The notes: a model not told the origin generated them from the sequence alone. Positions 31,804 through 42,899 are shown, counted from the first letter of the stretch. The stretch is 64,000 nt of DNA from Nannochloropsis oceanica (GCA_004519485.1 CP038112.1:496001-560000), one strand, 5' to 3'. Numbers and translations: made by a program.

Positions 31804-32244
31804 TTCCCCGCCCTGTGAGGCAGAGGAGAGATGATATTTTTGCAGTCTCGGCCCACAAGCCGCGGCAAGATTACTCGAGTAGTTACTCGAAAGCTTGCAA
31901 GTAGAAAGGAAATCGTCCAACTGCCACTCCTGCTGCAGCTACTGTTGCTTCTTTTAAGTATGTGACACTGGTGTGAGTTCAGCAGTCGAGTGCGTTGCAC
32001 GTGCTTCCCTTGTCTTTCACTCGCACCGATCCGTAGACGACAAAGCAGGCTTGTGCGCGCCCGCATCCCCGGTCCGCCACCAAGAAGCCCATTTTGCTAA
32101 TCACTTCGCTGCTCTGGATGGGTTTTTCATAAGTTCACTGATCTCCGCGCATAAATACAAACACGCACAGGGAGTCAGGCACAGGGCGCTGGTCATCGAC
32201 TTGCCGTTGTCCGTCGCAACCATCAACCGTCGTCACAACAGGCA
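31804..32244. promoter_or_regulatory. Divergent promoter region, RBR gene / paralogue B
   Basis: A 441-base spacer between divergent genes, possibly containing a short 5' exon of the RBR gene on the minus strand. Confidence 0.45.
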
Positions 32245-33423
32245 ATGCTCAAACGCTTCCTCTGCCGCCGGTCCATCCCCCCGCTCGCTACCCCCATTCC
32301 TGACCCTCCCTCCCTTTCACAAGATCAAGATCAAGACACCATCAATCGTTCCCAAACCGGCTACAATGACAACGAGGCAACTGCGGCTGTTGAGACGAAA
32401 GACGACGAGGCCAAGCTCGCGCACAAATTTGTCCTAGAAAGACAAAGGGTCCGGATGCGAGACGAGCTGGCCAAGAAACGATTGAAAGAGGCAAGTTTAC
32501 TGTCGCAAGTGGACGAATTGAGTGATGAGGTCCGACGTTTGGAAAAGGAGGTGAAGAACAAGGACGCCATATTGAACGAGTGTGTGGAAAGATTGCATGA
32601 GCAGGGAGTAAGCTTGGGGCGCTTGCAACGAGAGAAGGAAGAAACGGAAGAAATTTTAGATGTAGCCGCTGACACCATCCGAGAGACACGAGCACAGGTG
32701 AAGCTGCTGGAAGAATGGGGGCCTCTGGCCAATGTGTTGGATTGTGTACGCCGTTTGGTAGGGATGGGCGGCAGGGAAGTGGACGAGAAGAAGGAAGGAA
32801 CGACGGCGGCTGAGGGGACTGTGGTGTCTGCCTACAGGGCGTTTTCAATGTTACTACTCTTCTCGCTCGTCTTTTCCATCGCCATCATTTACCTAGTGAT
32901 TCCAAGTCGCTTTCTCCCGTTCCGTCCTGTTCATCAATACCATTGTCGAGTAAGCAGCATGACCGCCTTGATGCCCGGTGGTCCTGCACTGGAAACTGGT
33001 GAATACCTGACCAACTGTCGTCACCCCTGGCTCTTCGCTGCTGGACTTGGAGGTGGAAGTAAAAGTGAAATAGACGGGTGCGCAACCCCTCATTTCTTGT
33101 GGATGCAGGACGATGGGCTGTTGGTTTTGTATCAAGGCTGGTCGCCGCACCACCACGGAGGACCTGTATGGGCGACTCACCCCGTGGATGTGACGACAGT
33201 GGCAGGGTATAAACCTATAAAGCACTTGGGAGGAAAAGGTGAGGATAGCATGACTGGAGGAGGAGGACAAGGCAGAAGGATTGTGAGGGCGTTGGTCGAC
33301 GAGCGGAAAGTCTTGAAACTGGTGAGGTTTATGGAAGGTAGTGGGGCGGAGGTGGTGGTCTTTCGCAGGGCTTTGAAAAAGCTGCCCGCAAGCTTGGTGC
33401 CTTGGCCGTTTGAAGAATCATGA
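32245..33423 (+). CDS. Short coiled-coil, single-TM protein with bulb-lectin-like domain (paralogue B)
   Basis: Single exon, 392 residues. It repeats the plan of paralogue A in small form. After 60 disordered residues, a coil begins RQRVRMRDELAKKRLKEASL, close to KRQACKLRDELAKKKFAELA in A, and runs to about residue 165. One membrane helix lies at about 199-223 (FSMLLLFSLVFSIAIIYLVI). The C-terminal 165 residues carry LMPGGPALETGEYL, HFLWMQDDGLLVLYQG (core motif at 33106-33132) and GGPVWATH, and end RALKKLPASLVPWPF, against MLKPGGPPLLSNQ, FLHMQPDGNLVLYRG, RGPVWSS and RKAWRLPSEMTPWPF in A. The Asn of the sugar-binding motif QxDxNxVxY is Leu here, so classical mannose binding may be lost. Lumenal lectin part and cytosolic coil are inferred from topology. 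Confidence 0.83.
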   Translation: MLKRFLCRRSIPPLATPIPDPPSLSQDQDQDTINRSQTGYNDNEATAAVETKDDEAKLAHKFVLERQRVRMRDELAKKRLKEASLLSQVDELSDEVRRLEKEVKNKDAILNECVERLHEQGVSLGRLQREKEETEEILDVAADTIRETRAQVKLLEEWGPLANVLDCVRRLVGMGGREVDEKKEGTTAAEGTVVSAYRAFSMLLLFSLVFSIAIIYLVIPSRFLPFRPVHQYHCRVSSMTALMPGGPALETGEYLTNCRHPWLFAAGLGGGSKSEIDGCATPHFLWMQDDGLLVLYQGWSPHHHGGPVWATHPVDVTTVAGYKPIKHLGGKGEDSMTGGGGQGRRIVRALVDERKVLKLVRFMEGSGAEVVVFRRALKKLPASLVPWPFEES

Positions 33424-33709
33424 TGCGGGTAGAGGAGGGAGTACCAATTGATGAAGGATGTGCATACAAAAGTACGGAAAGGGTATTGCATGGCCTGGGA
33501 TGACCATGGTACAAGACGCAAGCGATAGGATCAACCTGAAAGAGTATAAATAACATGTTTATCTTGAACGATTGCAAAACGACGAATTCTGACGATAGTT
33601 TCGTTTGCTTTCCGCTTTCCGAAAGCTCGAGAAGTGCCTTGAGAAGCGCAGTGCATGTGGAAGCCAGCAATGGCATTCGACAGCGTTCGAGCCCGAGGAT
33701 GAATTAAGC
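33424..33709. other. Short intergenic region
   Basis: 3' flank of paralogue B; no gene seen. Confidence 0.4.
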
Positions 33710-34144
33710 TTAGCAGCCATCCAACGAAGAAGCAACCACCCCATACTCTGACTCACGCCTTAAATATATACCTAGTTGCTTGTAAATACCAAATACACAG
33801 GGCAACAATATAACAGCAACAATAAGAACAACAAACTCCAAAATTAGGGAAGAATGTGCAACAATATTAGTGGAGGGCCTTCCCTCGTGTGCCACAATCC
33901 TAGGTGTAGGCACGCTTATGTAAACACCTGTACCACATGCGGATAGGTTGCACGCGGCCCATGGACCGCGCGTTGCGTGCGCGCTGAGTGCGCTCTTTAA
34001 CTCATCCTTTATCTGGCGAGGCAGACGAGGCCGGGCACCAGTTGAAGGCAAGAGCGACTCTTTGAGCTGTATCCAGCTAGCCTTTGTCCAGCCCCCTGCC
34101 CCTACCGCAATCTCTTGTTTGCCTGCCAACTTCAAGCCCGCCAT
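33710..34144 (-). CDS. Hypothetical small protein with one membrane helix
   Basis: An open frame of 144 codons from the ATG at 34144 (MAGLKLAGKQEIAVGAGGWT). It has a basic middle part and a hydrophobic helix near residues 100-125 (LILEFVVLIVAVILLPCVFG), then a short tail. No family is recognised and no splice sites were needed. It is divergent from PsbU. The helix and even composition argue for coding, but it could be chance in a spacer. Confidence 0.3.
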   Translation of the reverse strand: MAGLKLAGKQEIAVGAGGWTKASWIQLKESLLPSTGARPRLPRQIKDELKSALSAHATRGPWAACNLSACGTGVYISVPTPRIVAHEGRPSTNIVAHSSLILEFVVLIVAVILLPCVFGIYKQLGIYLRRESEYGVVASSLDGC

Positions 34145-34644
34145 GCGCCGCAACGCGTGTGGTGGTGTTGTCGATGGTGTGGAGCGGGATGGAAAAGGTG
34201 TGTATGATGTTGTGTATTGACGACAGCATCTTATTGCTCAGCCTTCACGCTGCTTCTCTCCCCGCTGGAGTCCTACACGGTAGCAATGGACACGCCCTTG
34301 TCGGCCCACCCGACCCACAGACCAAGCCTGAAAGCAAGAAAATACTTGATACAACGCGTGTAGATCTGATCGGCCCCGTGGGTGGAGCTGCAGTTGCACT
34401 GGTGCTGGGTCTTTGGGCAGCGTCTGAAGCTCCACCTGTCCGACAAGTTTTGTCCCTCCTCTCGTTGACTGAAGCCAACAATGCGTTTACACAATACTAC
34501 CGCGGCCAATGTGGTAGAAATGACACTGATGTTTTGTTTAATGAGGGGTGGCTATTATTTTGCTCGACCAACTCTAACTTCCGCCCCTTTCTTTCCTTCC
34601 TCTCTCGCCCTCCTAACACAGGCGTCCCGCCATACACAATCACC
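34145..34644 (+). promoter_or_regulatory. PsbU upstream region with probable 5'-UTR intron
   Basis: Leader of the PsbU gene. An acceptor-like CTCCTAACACAG ends at 34620, 24 bases before the ATG, suggesting a 5'-UTR intron. The PsbU frame happens to be open through this region but shows no family similarity. Confidence 0.45.
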
Positions 34645-35415
34645 ATGAAGTGCATCATCGCCCTCCTCCTTGCCGCCCCGGCCTTGGCTTTCATGCCCCC
34701 CACTCCCGCCCCCCAGCGCGCCCAGGTGGTGATGAGCGCGTCCCGTGACTGGAAGAAGGACATTGCTAAGGCCGCGTTTGTGGCCCTGCCTATGCTTGCC
34801 CCCCTTGTCGCCGGTGCCAAGATCGACTACGAGGGTACGTTTGTCAGAAAACAAGACAGCAACGGACAGTGGAGGATATCGACTACAAGGGTGTGGGGCA
34901 GGTGCATTTCCTTCTATGTCTTTTTGTTTAGCAGAGCCTCGCAGTGACTTGGGACACTGACCGTTTCTGCCTCCTTCTTCCCTTCTTCCCTCCCATTTCT
35001 TGCAGGTGTCGGCTTCCTGGGTGGCGGAGACAAGATTGATGTGAACAACGCCAACGTCCGTGTCTACGCGCGTTTTCCGGGCATGTACCCTACTGTGGCT
35101 GGGAAGATTGTCTCCCACGGCCCGTACAAGAGCGTGGCGGACCTGTACTCGATCAGTGGACTGACGGAGGCGGAGAAGGCGGTGATGAAGAAGTACGAGA
35201 GCAAGTTTGTGACCTTGGACCCGGCGCCTGAGTACCAGATTGACCGAATCAACAACGTGAGTAGCCGGGTGGGAGGGAAGCATGGAAGGAGGGACAGAGA
35301 TAGGGCACAGGAAGTGACGGACAAGTAGAGGTGACGTGCAGCGCGGATAAAATTAGCACTCATCTTCTCTTCTGTTTCGCTACAAATCTCACCATTACAG
35401 GGCCTGTACCGTTAA
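34645..35415 (+). CDS. psbU: Photosystem II 12 kDa extrinsic protein PsbU (precursor)
   Basis: Three exons, 34645..34834, 35006..35256 and 35401..35415, 151 residues. The last exon encodes only GLYR and the stop. The N-terminus MKCIIALLLAAPALAFMPPT is a signal peptide with Phe right after the cleavage site, the hallmark of import into a red-type secondary plastid. A transit peptide and a second hydrophobic, thylakoid-type signal follow (AFVALPMLAPLVAGA). The mature part has the PsbU helix-hairpin-helix core: VNNANVRVYARFPGMYPTVA, GKIVSHGPYKSVADLYSISG and LDPAPEYQIDRINNGLYR. PsbU sits on the lumenal side of photosystem II and stabilises the oxygen-evolving manganese cluster together with PsbO and PsbV. 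A nuclear copy supports a stramenopile with a red-algal plastid. Confidence 0.93.
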
Positions 35416-36094
35416 GCCACTGTTTGTCGTCAGAAGCAGTAGCATCCCTCATGGCAGGCGCCCCTCTCTTTACCTGTAGGAAATGAGGGGGTGGGTCCGG
35501 TGTGAGTGGATGCGTTTGCGGGTGCTGTGAGAACGATGAGAAAGGAGGGAGGGAAGAGGAGAGTCTAATGCGATAACATTACCAAAAGGCTTAAAAGAAG
35601 AAAGAGGGCGGGGAAAAAAATACGACAAGCTCTGCTTAAACCTTTGGAAGGAAGCATACACGCTTTCACATCCATTATCAGAGATTAGAGGAAGGAGAGA
35701 AATGTATCCACATTCTCCCTGTCCCTGCCTAATCTCGTGCGTGCCCCTCTGTCTCATTTACGGATTGCCATTTTCGCCTTTCACCGTCTGATTTTTTTCA
35801 TTACCCATCAAACTGCACATTAACCATGTGTCAAACTGCAGACTTTTGTGCACTGTCTCCCTCTCCCTCCCTCTACCTCTATCTGTCTGCATCTGTACTT
35901 CTCTCTTAATATATATCAATGTATATACGTCCATTTACCTCTTTTTACTTGTTATTTCTCTTGCAGACATACGGCGCCTGCTGTTCATGTGTGTACACTT
36001 CCCACTTCCTTTTTCCCCCACCTCTTTTCTCCTCATTCTCATCTTCATTCATTTGTCTTTATCTAATCTTTTCACTCGTTTATCTATGATGCAC
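35416..36094. other. Convergent 3' intergenic region
   Basis: Between PsbU and ATG9. It contains T/C-rich segments at 35840-36080; no gene is seen. Confidence 0.5.
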
Positions 36095-39000
36095 TCACAA
36101 ACCCGTCAGACGCGACAAAGCCGGCGGTTGATAGCCTACAGAATGTTGCTGCTCCTGCTGCTCCTGAAGCTCCTGCCGCTCCTGCTCCTGCGGCTGTCCC
36201 CGCCACCTCACCCCTCCCTTCCTCCTCCCCTCTTCCATCACAACCATCCCTTCCCTCCTTTCTCGCATGCCCCCTCCTTTCCCCTCCTCCTTCTTCCTCA
36301 TCTCCCGAAAGCGTTCCGCGTACCTTTCCAACCAAAAGAAGCTCCTCTCCATTTCATCCGTCTGCATACCCGTCCCTCCCCCCATCCCTCCTCCTCCCCA
36401 TCCCCCTCTTCCTCCTCCCATCACTCCACTCCCCACACCATAAACCGACCCCCCCATCCCCCAGCTCCCTGACGTCTGTCCCCAGGACCCACCCATCCCT
36501 CTCTCCATCCCTCCTCCTCCACGGTGAGCCAGCGGCAGCGCCGGTGGAAGAGGAGGACGGTAGTACAGAGAAGATGAAGGAGGTGGAGATGGAAGGGCCG
36601 GAGGGAGAAAGAGTGAAGGAGCGAGGGAGACGGGGTGTTGGGAGGGTGGGAACGCGGAAGGGGGGGCAACGAGGCCCTGCTCTCGCTGCTGTGGGGAATG
36701 CGCAGGATCGTAATACAAGGATTCGTTCAACTGCCGCTGCTGCTGATGGTGATGATGCTGCTGCTGATGATGCTGTGGCTGCTTTGGCTGCTGTGGCTGC
36801 ACTTCCTCGCTCCTCCTTACTTCCTTAGCCACCACGACCTCCTGCTTCCCTCCTTCCTCTCCCCACACCTCCCTCTCTTGAAATATTGCCAACCGTCGCA
36901 GCAGACCTCGCCCCTGCTCCCCCGCCTGCCACTCGGGATAATTCACACAAAAATTCAACAAGCTCTTCTCCACTTTTCCGTCCCCTCCGTCCTCCTGTCC
37001 TTCTTCTCCCCCCCCTCTCTCCTTCTCGATCCCACCGTAGCGATGACTCCCGTATTTTTCCAAATCAAACAGAGAAAATGCACACACAGAACCGAGCCCC
37101 TCGACGGTTTGGTGGTGTGTCTTGAGGAAGGACAAGATATCGCCCGCGCATTCCGGCAGGGACAAGCATAGGATGAGGGGGGTCACCACAACAGACAGTA
37201 TTTCCTGTGAATGGAGTCGTGGGGGGAAGGGGGAGGAAGGAAAAGGTGAAAACCGATAAGAAACAAACACGTACAACACGACATCGCCCGCAATGGACAA
37301 ACGAAAGAATTTATGAATAAATTGATGAAGAAATGAATGAATAAATTTAAAAATCACATACCTGCTGAAACAAGGCCGTTTTGTACTGAAACAGACTCGA
37401 AAATTCCGCCCGGACCTCCTGTGTGCTACACCGACCCCTCCACCTTCCTGGGAAGTAATGCGTATGTGCCGCCACCCGCTCCATCGTGACCTCCTGGTTC
37501 CCATACGCTTCCTCCTCGGGGCCTGGGATCAAACTCCGACTAAGGGCGAAAAATGCCGAGAACACCCCCACGTACCACAACAAGTTCCTGTCCCATACCC
37601 GGACGTACAACAAGATGCTCTCATCCAGCAGCGTGAAAAGCAGCAAGACGGCCACCACCGACCCACTGATGTAAGCCACGCACCGCGCCAGGACCGCCAA
37701 CACTGGCTTAGGCGTTTGTCTCGCATACAACAACGCCGACGAGTAACTCGCCCTCAGCCTCCTCTCAAATAAATGCGGCAACTCGTTGTATTCCCTGAAC
37801 CGCCACCGTGCCAACGGGCTCCACTGCCGTGGCCCCAGGTAATTCTTCTTCTGCTGCCACTCCTGTGCGTTCTGCAAGAAGAATTGCATCACCATGAACA
37901 CCAGCAAGAAGGGCATTAATGCCAATTGAACCAAGCCCACCAACACAAACTTCCTCCGCAACCCAGCTTCATCTATCAGGAAATCCCTCCTCAAAGTAAA
38001 TTTCTCATTGAACATGTCGTTCAGTACACATACATGCAAACTCCATTCCAAATTCCGCGTCAAAAACTCATCCTGCGGACGCCTCTCTCTCCTCTTCCCA
38101 CTTCCCCCTCCTTTATCTCCATCATCCACCACTCTTTCCCCTACTCCACCACCTCTTCTATCCACCCCTCGGCCACCTGCTGCTGCAGCCATTGCAGCAC
38201 TCACCACCACCGCTGGCCTCGGCAGAGATAAATCCAACACTCGGCGGCTCATCAAGGCAATCAAAAAATTCTCCCGCCGCATAATCCGGCACGCAATGTC
38301 TTTCGCGGTGATATTGCCGTGTATCGACACTCTGTACTCACCCGAGCGTTGCTTGCCCAAGAATCTCGAGACGACCTCATGCCACTCCATAGCCCCTAGC
38401 TCCTCATTGCTGATCCCCAGCCGCTCGGTGTACACCTGTTTCATCTCCGCCGCGTCCTTCAACGTCAATAAAAACCAATAACACGACACCCCCCAGTACA
38501 GGACAAACAACAGGCAGTACACCCACACCAAGCCATACCTCCACATCCCCCTTCCGTGCAAATACTCCTTAAACGGCAAGCAACTGTCCTCATCATGGCA
38601 GGTCGTCAACCGCCCCCAGTCTACATACGCAAACAACCACGTGCTCAACGCAACCGTAAATGCCATCGACATCAGATTGGTTGCCCCTGCGGCAAGAATA
38701 GAGTGAAAGCCCTTATTCTGATAATACTTGTACATGGCTTGGAAAAACACATCGAGATTAGCGACCGGCGCCCACCCCGCTCTGTCTTCGTCATCATCGT
38801 CCTCCTCTTCCTCTTCCTCCTCCTCTTCCTCCTCGTCCCCGTCCTCGATGTTGATCCTCCTTTCTGCATCCTGCCCGCCTCTCTCCTCCGGCAAGCGGCG
38901 ATAATGAAAGGCATCATGCGCCGAGGCAGGAGCATGCAATTCCATGTGAGATGCAGAAGAACGTGGTAGGGGCCGACGAGGATTGGCTCTGCTACCACTG

Positions 39001-39302
39001 CTACTGCTCTTCGACGTATGCACCACCTCCCCAGCACTTCCTGCTGCCGCTCGTACAAGATCGTGTAGGCCCGCGAGAACGCCGCCGCCGCTGCTGCTAC
39101 CACTCTCGGAGGAGGAGGAAGGGGGCGTGCTGTTGTTGGCCCCTCCCCAGCCTCCCCCGTCACCACATCCTCCACCGCCGCTCGACGAGGATGAGGAAAT
39201 TCTTTGCTGCGCCAACAAATGATGGCGTTGCTGCTGATGGGCGATGGCCTCCTCTTCGTCTTGCATGGCGGTCCAAAACTTGCTTTCTTCCTCCTCCTCC
39301 AT
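36095..39302 (-). CDS. ATG9: Autophagy protein 9 (ATG9), lipid scramblase
   Basis: Two exons, complement(36095..37204, 37362..39302), 1016 residues. The ATG at 39302 (MEEEEESKFWTAMQDEEEAI) is used; the frame stays open upstream without an ATG. A long disordered, acidic N-terminus leads to FQAMYKYYQNKGFHSILAAG and the first helix at about 210. Diagnostic ATG9 blocks follow: MEWHEVVSRFLGKQ, ITAKDIACRIMRRENFLIAL, LHVCVLNDMFNEKFTLRRDF, NYLGPRQWSPLARWRFREYN and ELPHLFERRLRASY. In exon 2 come LSVVVTPLILCLSLPECAGD and ILSFLKTHHQTVEGLGSVC. ATG9 is the only multi-pass core autophagy protein and moves lipids between leaflets of the growing autophagosome. The C-terminal tail is rich in Gln, His and Pro and looks disordered. 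Confidence 0.94.
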
Positions 39303-40068
39303 GGTGCTGTTGGCGTGAAGGGGAGACCGCTCTCGATGTACCTCGCCGCGGTAAAAGTGCCACGGACACACTATCTGTAGGCCGTGCGCAACGATGCACC
39401 GTAGTGTAGGTGCAGGCACGGTGCCTGGTGCCTGTGGATGTTTTTGTGTAGGAGAGGGAGAATAACTTGAGTGAGGGGGTGACAGAAGCTTCAGCACAAA
39501 CCATGATATTGAGATCTAAAAAGGCGGCCAAAAGCAAATCAGAGCACCCCACAATCACTCCATACGGACAAATCCTCTATCCTTAGACCTAGAGAGTATT
39601 GTGACGCGTAAATGGGTCCGTCCGAGGACGTATGAAGTCAGGCAAAGCAGGGCACTTGCTTGATCAGCTTTGACGCGTACGTTGCCCCGGTGTATACTCT
39701 TTCACACTCAACATATCCGCTTCTTCCTTCCTTTTGTGTTTCTTTCTTTTATAAAGTAAAACAATGGCGATATGACACACACGCACAGTTGGCTCCTGAA
39801 CACTTTTATGCCTTTGCCTTTGCCTTTGCCTTGCTAGTATAGCCCTCCCGCCGGCCCATTCCTATTTCCAAAACGCATCCATCCATTCCCTTTTTCAGCC
39901 CGCGATCCCATCGACGGGAAATTTGCTTCCAAAAATGAGGCTATCGTCCCATCCCACGCATCTTCCTCCGACTCTTTGCATCCCGCCCACAATTGCCGCT
40001 TCCTACCCAACCTACTCTCACTATCCCACCCATCCCCACCCCCCACATACCCCGCTATCTCCTTCCTT
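39303..40068. other. Intergenic region, no gene seen
   Basis: 5' flank of ATG9 and 3' flank of the CAP gene (both minus strand). A short (TTTGCC)n-like run lies at 39814-39832. Confidence 0.5.
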
Positions 40069-41586
40069 CTAGTGCGTGTACAACGACGACACCTCATTCT
40101 TCACTTTCAATTTGGGCCACTCCCCCTCCAGCGAATGCTGCCACTGCTCGGGAATGGGCGTCTCAACCAGCTCCCCCTCTTCATTCTTGGGGTATTGAAT
40201 ATTCATCTCGCTGCTCTTGCTAGTGAGGAAACTTGTGCCCAACCCGTCCTTGCTCAGCACCACGATTATCCCATCAGTTTTGTCAATGGCCACGGTAGGG
40301 ACGTGTTGTCGAACCTGAACCTTCACCCCCTGGCAGTTCACCACTTCTAACGAGGAAAGCATCTCGTCGACCACAACCTGAGTCTTCTTGCATCCGTCCA
40401 TGATAACGCTCTTTCCCTTCCCTTTTACGTCGATCACGCATGCACCACAGTTGTAGATGTAGACGGATTGCTTTTTGTCCTCAATTGAGATTGGGGGGGG
40501 CTGAACGGAGGGGTCGGTGTAGTGTTGGACGTTCCAGCGGAGTTGGGAAGAATCGTACGAGGAGGAAGGAGGCTTCTTCTGTGCGGCTTTGCAAGAAAAG
40601 GACGGGGTGGAGGATGTGGAGGAGAAAGAGGAAGAGGAAGGTGCTGGCGTAGCAGCAGCTGCGCTTTTGTTGAATTCCGGGCGCCAGGTTTGTTGGTCTT
40701 TGGAGACCTTCTTAAGGCCACTTGTGATGGACAAACCCTTGCCCAACTGACTCAACAGACCCGCCCTTCCCCCTCCAGCCGGCTGCACCACTGCTGCTGG
40801 CGTCGCTGCTGCTGCTGTTGTAGACGAAGAGGGGGGGAGGGAGGGGGAGGCTGAGGAGGAGGAGGGGGAGGAGGAGGATGAGGAAGCAGAGGAGGAGCCG
40901 GGGGTGTATGTGTCTATATCCACCCCTTGTGGATTCCACCCCACCCCTGTCAGATGGCATTCCTTGACGTAGCCCATCAATTCCACAACCAGCTTTTTAT
41001 AGGCATCGACAAACGTCACATGTTCAGGCGCGGTCTTCTTGTGCTGGATCCGAACTTTATTTCCCCAGAAGTCAGCGGCGCCGATGAAATTCTCTATGTA
41101 GTCACAGGGAGCCGGCCGGACCACTACCCAGGTCAAGGCCTGCATGCCTTCTGCCACGGCCTTGGCATGGTTTTCGAATTCATTCCGTTGAATCATTTTC
41201 TGTGCCGTTTTGATGGCGGCTTGGGCGGGGGCGAGCTTGCTAATGATTTGGGTGTCGTTTGCAGGGGCTTTGACGGCCGTGGCCATGACGAGGAAATCAC
41301 GTTGGGCTTCCCAGGCTTCCTTCACCACACCGCCCAGCTCTGTCGCTTGTCCGCCCAGGGCGTTAGCAGCCTCAAGGAAGGGGTTGAGGGTCGCTTGCAG
41401 GTAGGCGTCGTAGGCCCGGAGGGATTTGGGGAACTCCAGTTGGGTGGAGGGAGGAGGCCGCGTAACGCCTCCATTTGAGGCGCATGCGCTGCCAATGCTG
41501 CTGCCGCTGGCTTCGAGGACGCGTAGCCGAGTCGTGATGTTGGCGACCAAGGAGGAGAGGTAGGCGTGCTCGTCTTGGACCGACAT
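40069..41586 (-). CDS. Cyclase-associated protein (CAP/Srv2), actin regulator
   Basis: Single exon, 505 residues from the ATG at 41586 (MSVQDEHAYLSSLVANITTR). The N-terminal helical-folded domain spans about 50-215: FPKSLRAYDAYLQATLNPFL, APCDYIENFIGAADFWGNKV and HVTFVDAYKKLVVELMGYVK. A Ser/Ala/Pro-rich linker follows, then the C-terminal CARP beta-helix domain (about 345-505): LRWNVQHYTDPS, KQSVYIYNCGACVIDVKGKG, SVIMDGCKKTQVVVDE, VNCQGVKVQVRQHVPTVAID and TEEGELVETPIPEQ-type ending (here KNEEGELVETPIPEQW). CAP recycles actin monomers with cofilin and profilin. The N-terminal adenylyl-cyclase-binding helix of yeast Srv2 is weak here. Confidence 0.93.
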   Translation of the reverse strand: MSVQDEHAYLSSLVANITTRLRVLEASGSSIGSACASNGGVTRPPPSTQLEFPKSLRAYDAYLQATLNPFLEAANALGGQATELGGVVKEAWEAQRDFLVMATAVKAPANDTQIISKLAPAQAAIKTAQKMIQRNEFENHAKAVAEGMQALTWVVVRPAPCDYIENFIGAADFWGNKVRIQHKKTAPEHVTFVDAYKKLVVELMGYVKECHLTGVGWNPQGVDIDTYTPGSSSASSSSSSPSSSSASPSLPPSSSTTAAAATPAAVVQPAGGGRAGLLSQLGKGLSITSGLKKVSKDQQTWRPEFNKSAAAATPAPSSSSFSSTSSTPSFSCKAAQKKPPSSSYDSSQLRWNVQHYTDPSVQPPPISIEDKKQSVYIYNCGACVIDVKGKGKSVIMDGCKKTQVVVDEMLSSLEVVNCQGVKVQVRQHVPTVAIDKTDGIIVVLSKDGLGTSFLTSKSSEMNIQYPKNEEGELVETPIPEQWQHSLEGEWPKLKVKNEVSSLYTH

Positions 41587-41958
41587 GGCTGCGAGCTTGT
41601 CGGGGAGGGAGGGTGGAGGGCAAGAAAGCTGGCTTTGCTGTCTGATAATGAAAGGGTGGCTGGTTAAAGATAGTGGAGGGCATGATTTGGACATTCCGCG
41701 ACATCGAAATCATGCGCCAGCAGCACACACGCGCTCACACTCATGGTACACATACTTTCTGTCCTCGTGCCCATACGAAGGCCAAGAAATCAGCGAGGGT
41801 GGGAGACGACCTGCTTCAAACCAAGACAACGCCCTGACGCTGCTGCACTCTCCTAAACCATCCCTACACAATACAACCAGAGCATATCTTCTGTCTGCCC
41901 ATCTACGTCGGTCACTCTCTCTCGCTGAGCCTACGCCCTGATTGACAAGCACAGACAA

Positions 41959-42899
41959 ATGACGGCTTCATCATTACCACAACGCCTCCCCGGCCTCCTT
42001 GTAGTGTCCCTCTTCTTCGCTCTTGTCACCGACGCACTTGTGTTGCCAGCATCTCTCTCCTGCCGGCAGCCGACGCGCTTTACCGCTACCTCTGTTACGG
42101 GGACTAGACCACAAGCCTCGACTCTGTCATTGTCGTCCTCGTCCTCCTTTTCCTTCTCCTTCCCCACGGCACTCTACCCCTCGTCTCTAAACTGCAAGAG
42201 CAGCAGCCATTCTCTAACCAGCCTGCGCGCCATTGAAATCGTCGATGGCACGACAGGACAAGACGAAGAAGATGACACGCCGGCACCTACAGGCACGTTT
42301 GCTTGGTTCAAAAAGTGGTGGCAAAAGACCGCCAAAATCGACCGGAAGAAGCTCGCTGGTACGTCGTCCTCCTCTTCTGCCCTTCTTCCCTCCCTTCCTC
42401 TCTTCCTCGTTCAATTCCCCTCCTCCAAGCCAACCATGAACATGTATCTCTTTTACAGCCGACCCACTAACGTTTCCTCTTTCCCCTTCACCCGTCTATC
42501 CCTCCAGCCCTCGGCGCCAGTGCCCTTTGTTCATACGGCCTAGTCAGCAACATCAACTACTGCGGCACCTTATGCGCATCTTTCATCATCTTCACCAAAA
42601 GATACAATGTATCGCCTCTCGCGCCTGGTCAATGGAAGACATTCCTGGGCGTGTACGGTACACTGTGGGTAGGGATGAATTTCCTGAGACCCTTGCGGGT
42701 GTGGCTCGCCCTCGGCATAACGCCCATCTTTGACAAGTGCGTGGAAAGGATCCGGGAAAGGCTCAATGTAAAGAAGAGCGTGGCGCTGGGCATCACTATT
42801 TTTCTGGTGAATATCTGTGGTACTTTCTCTTTCTTGGGCACCGGGTTGTATTTGAGTTCGTTGTACACTGGCGTGCCGCTGTTTCCGCCTAAGCTATAG
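41959..42899 (+). CDS. Plastid-type precursor of a conserved multi-pass membrane protein, function unknown
   Basis: Two exons, 41959..42358 and 42508..42899, 263 residues. The N-terminus LPGLLVVSLFFALVTDALVL is a signal peptide followed by a Ser/Thr-rich transit-like stretch, as in plastid precursors of this lineage. A short acidic-then-basic segment (FAWFKKWWQKTAKIDRKKLA) ends exon 1. Exon 2 holds about three membrane helices: LGASALCSYGLVSNINYCGT, WKTFLGVYGTLWVGMNFLRP and SVALGITIFLVNICGTFSFL, with conserved-looking RPLRVWLALGITPIFDKCVE between. I recognise the general pattern from other photosynthetic stramenopiles but no named family. A plastid envelope or thylakoid location is inferred. 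Downstream at 42898-42925 lies a CAG run in the 3' UTR. Confidence 0.75.

Noticed and set aside
34084-34644. Open frame continuous with PsbU upstream of its start
   Set aside because: It ends at an acceptor-like CTAACACAG and lacks PsbU similarity, while the ATG at 34645 starts a textbook signal peptide. Best read as leader and 5'-UTR intron.
39303-39497. N-terminal extension of ATG9 up to 39497
   Set aside because: The first codon there is GTG, there is no ATG in the added stretch, and it has no ATG9 similarity.
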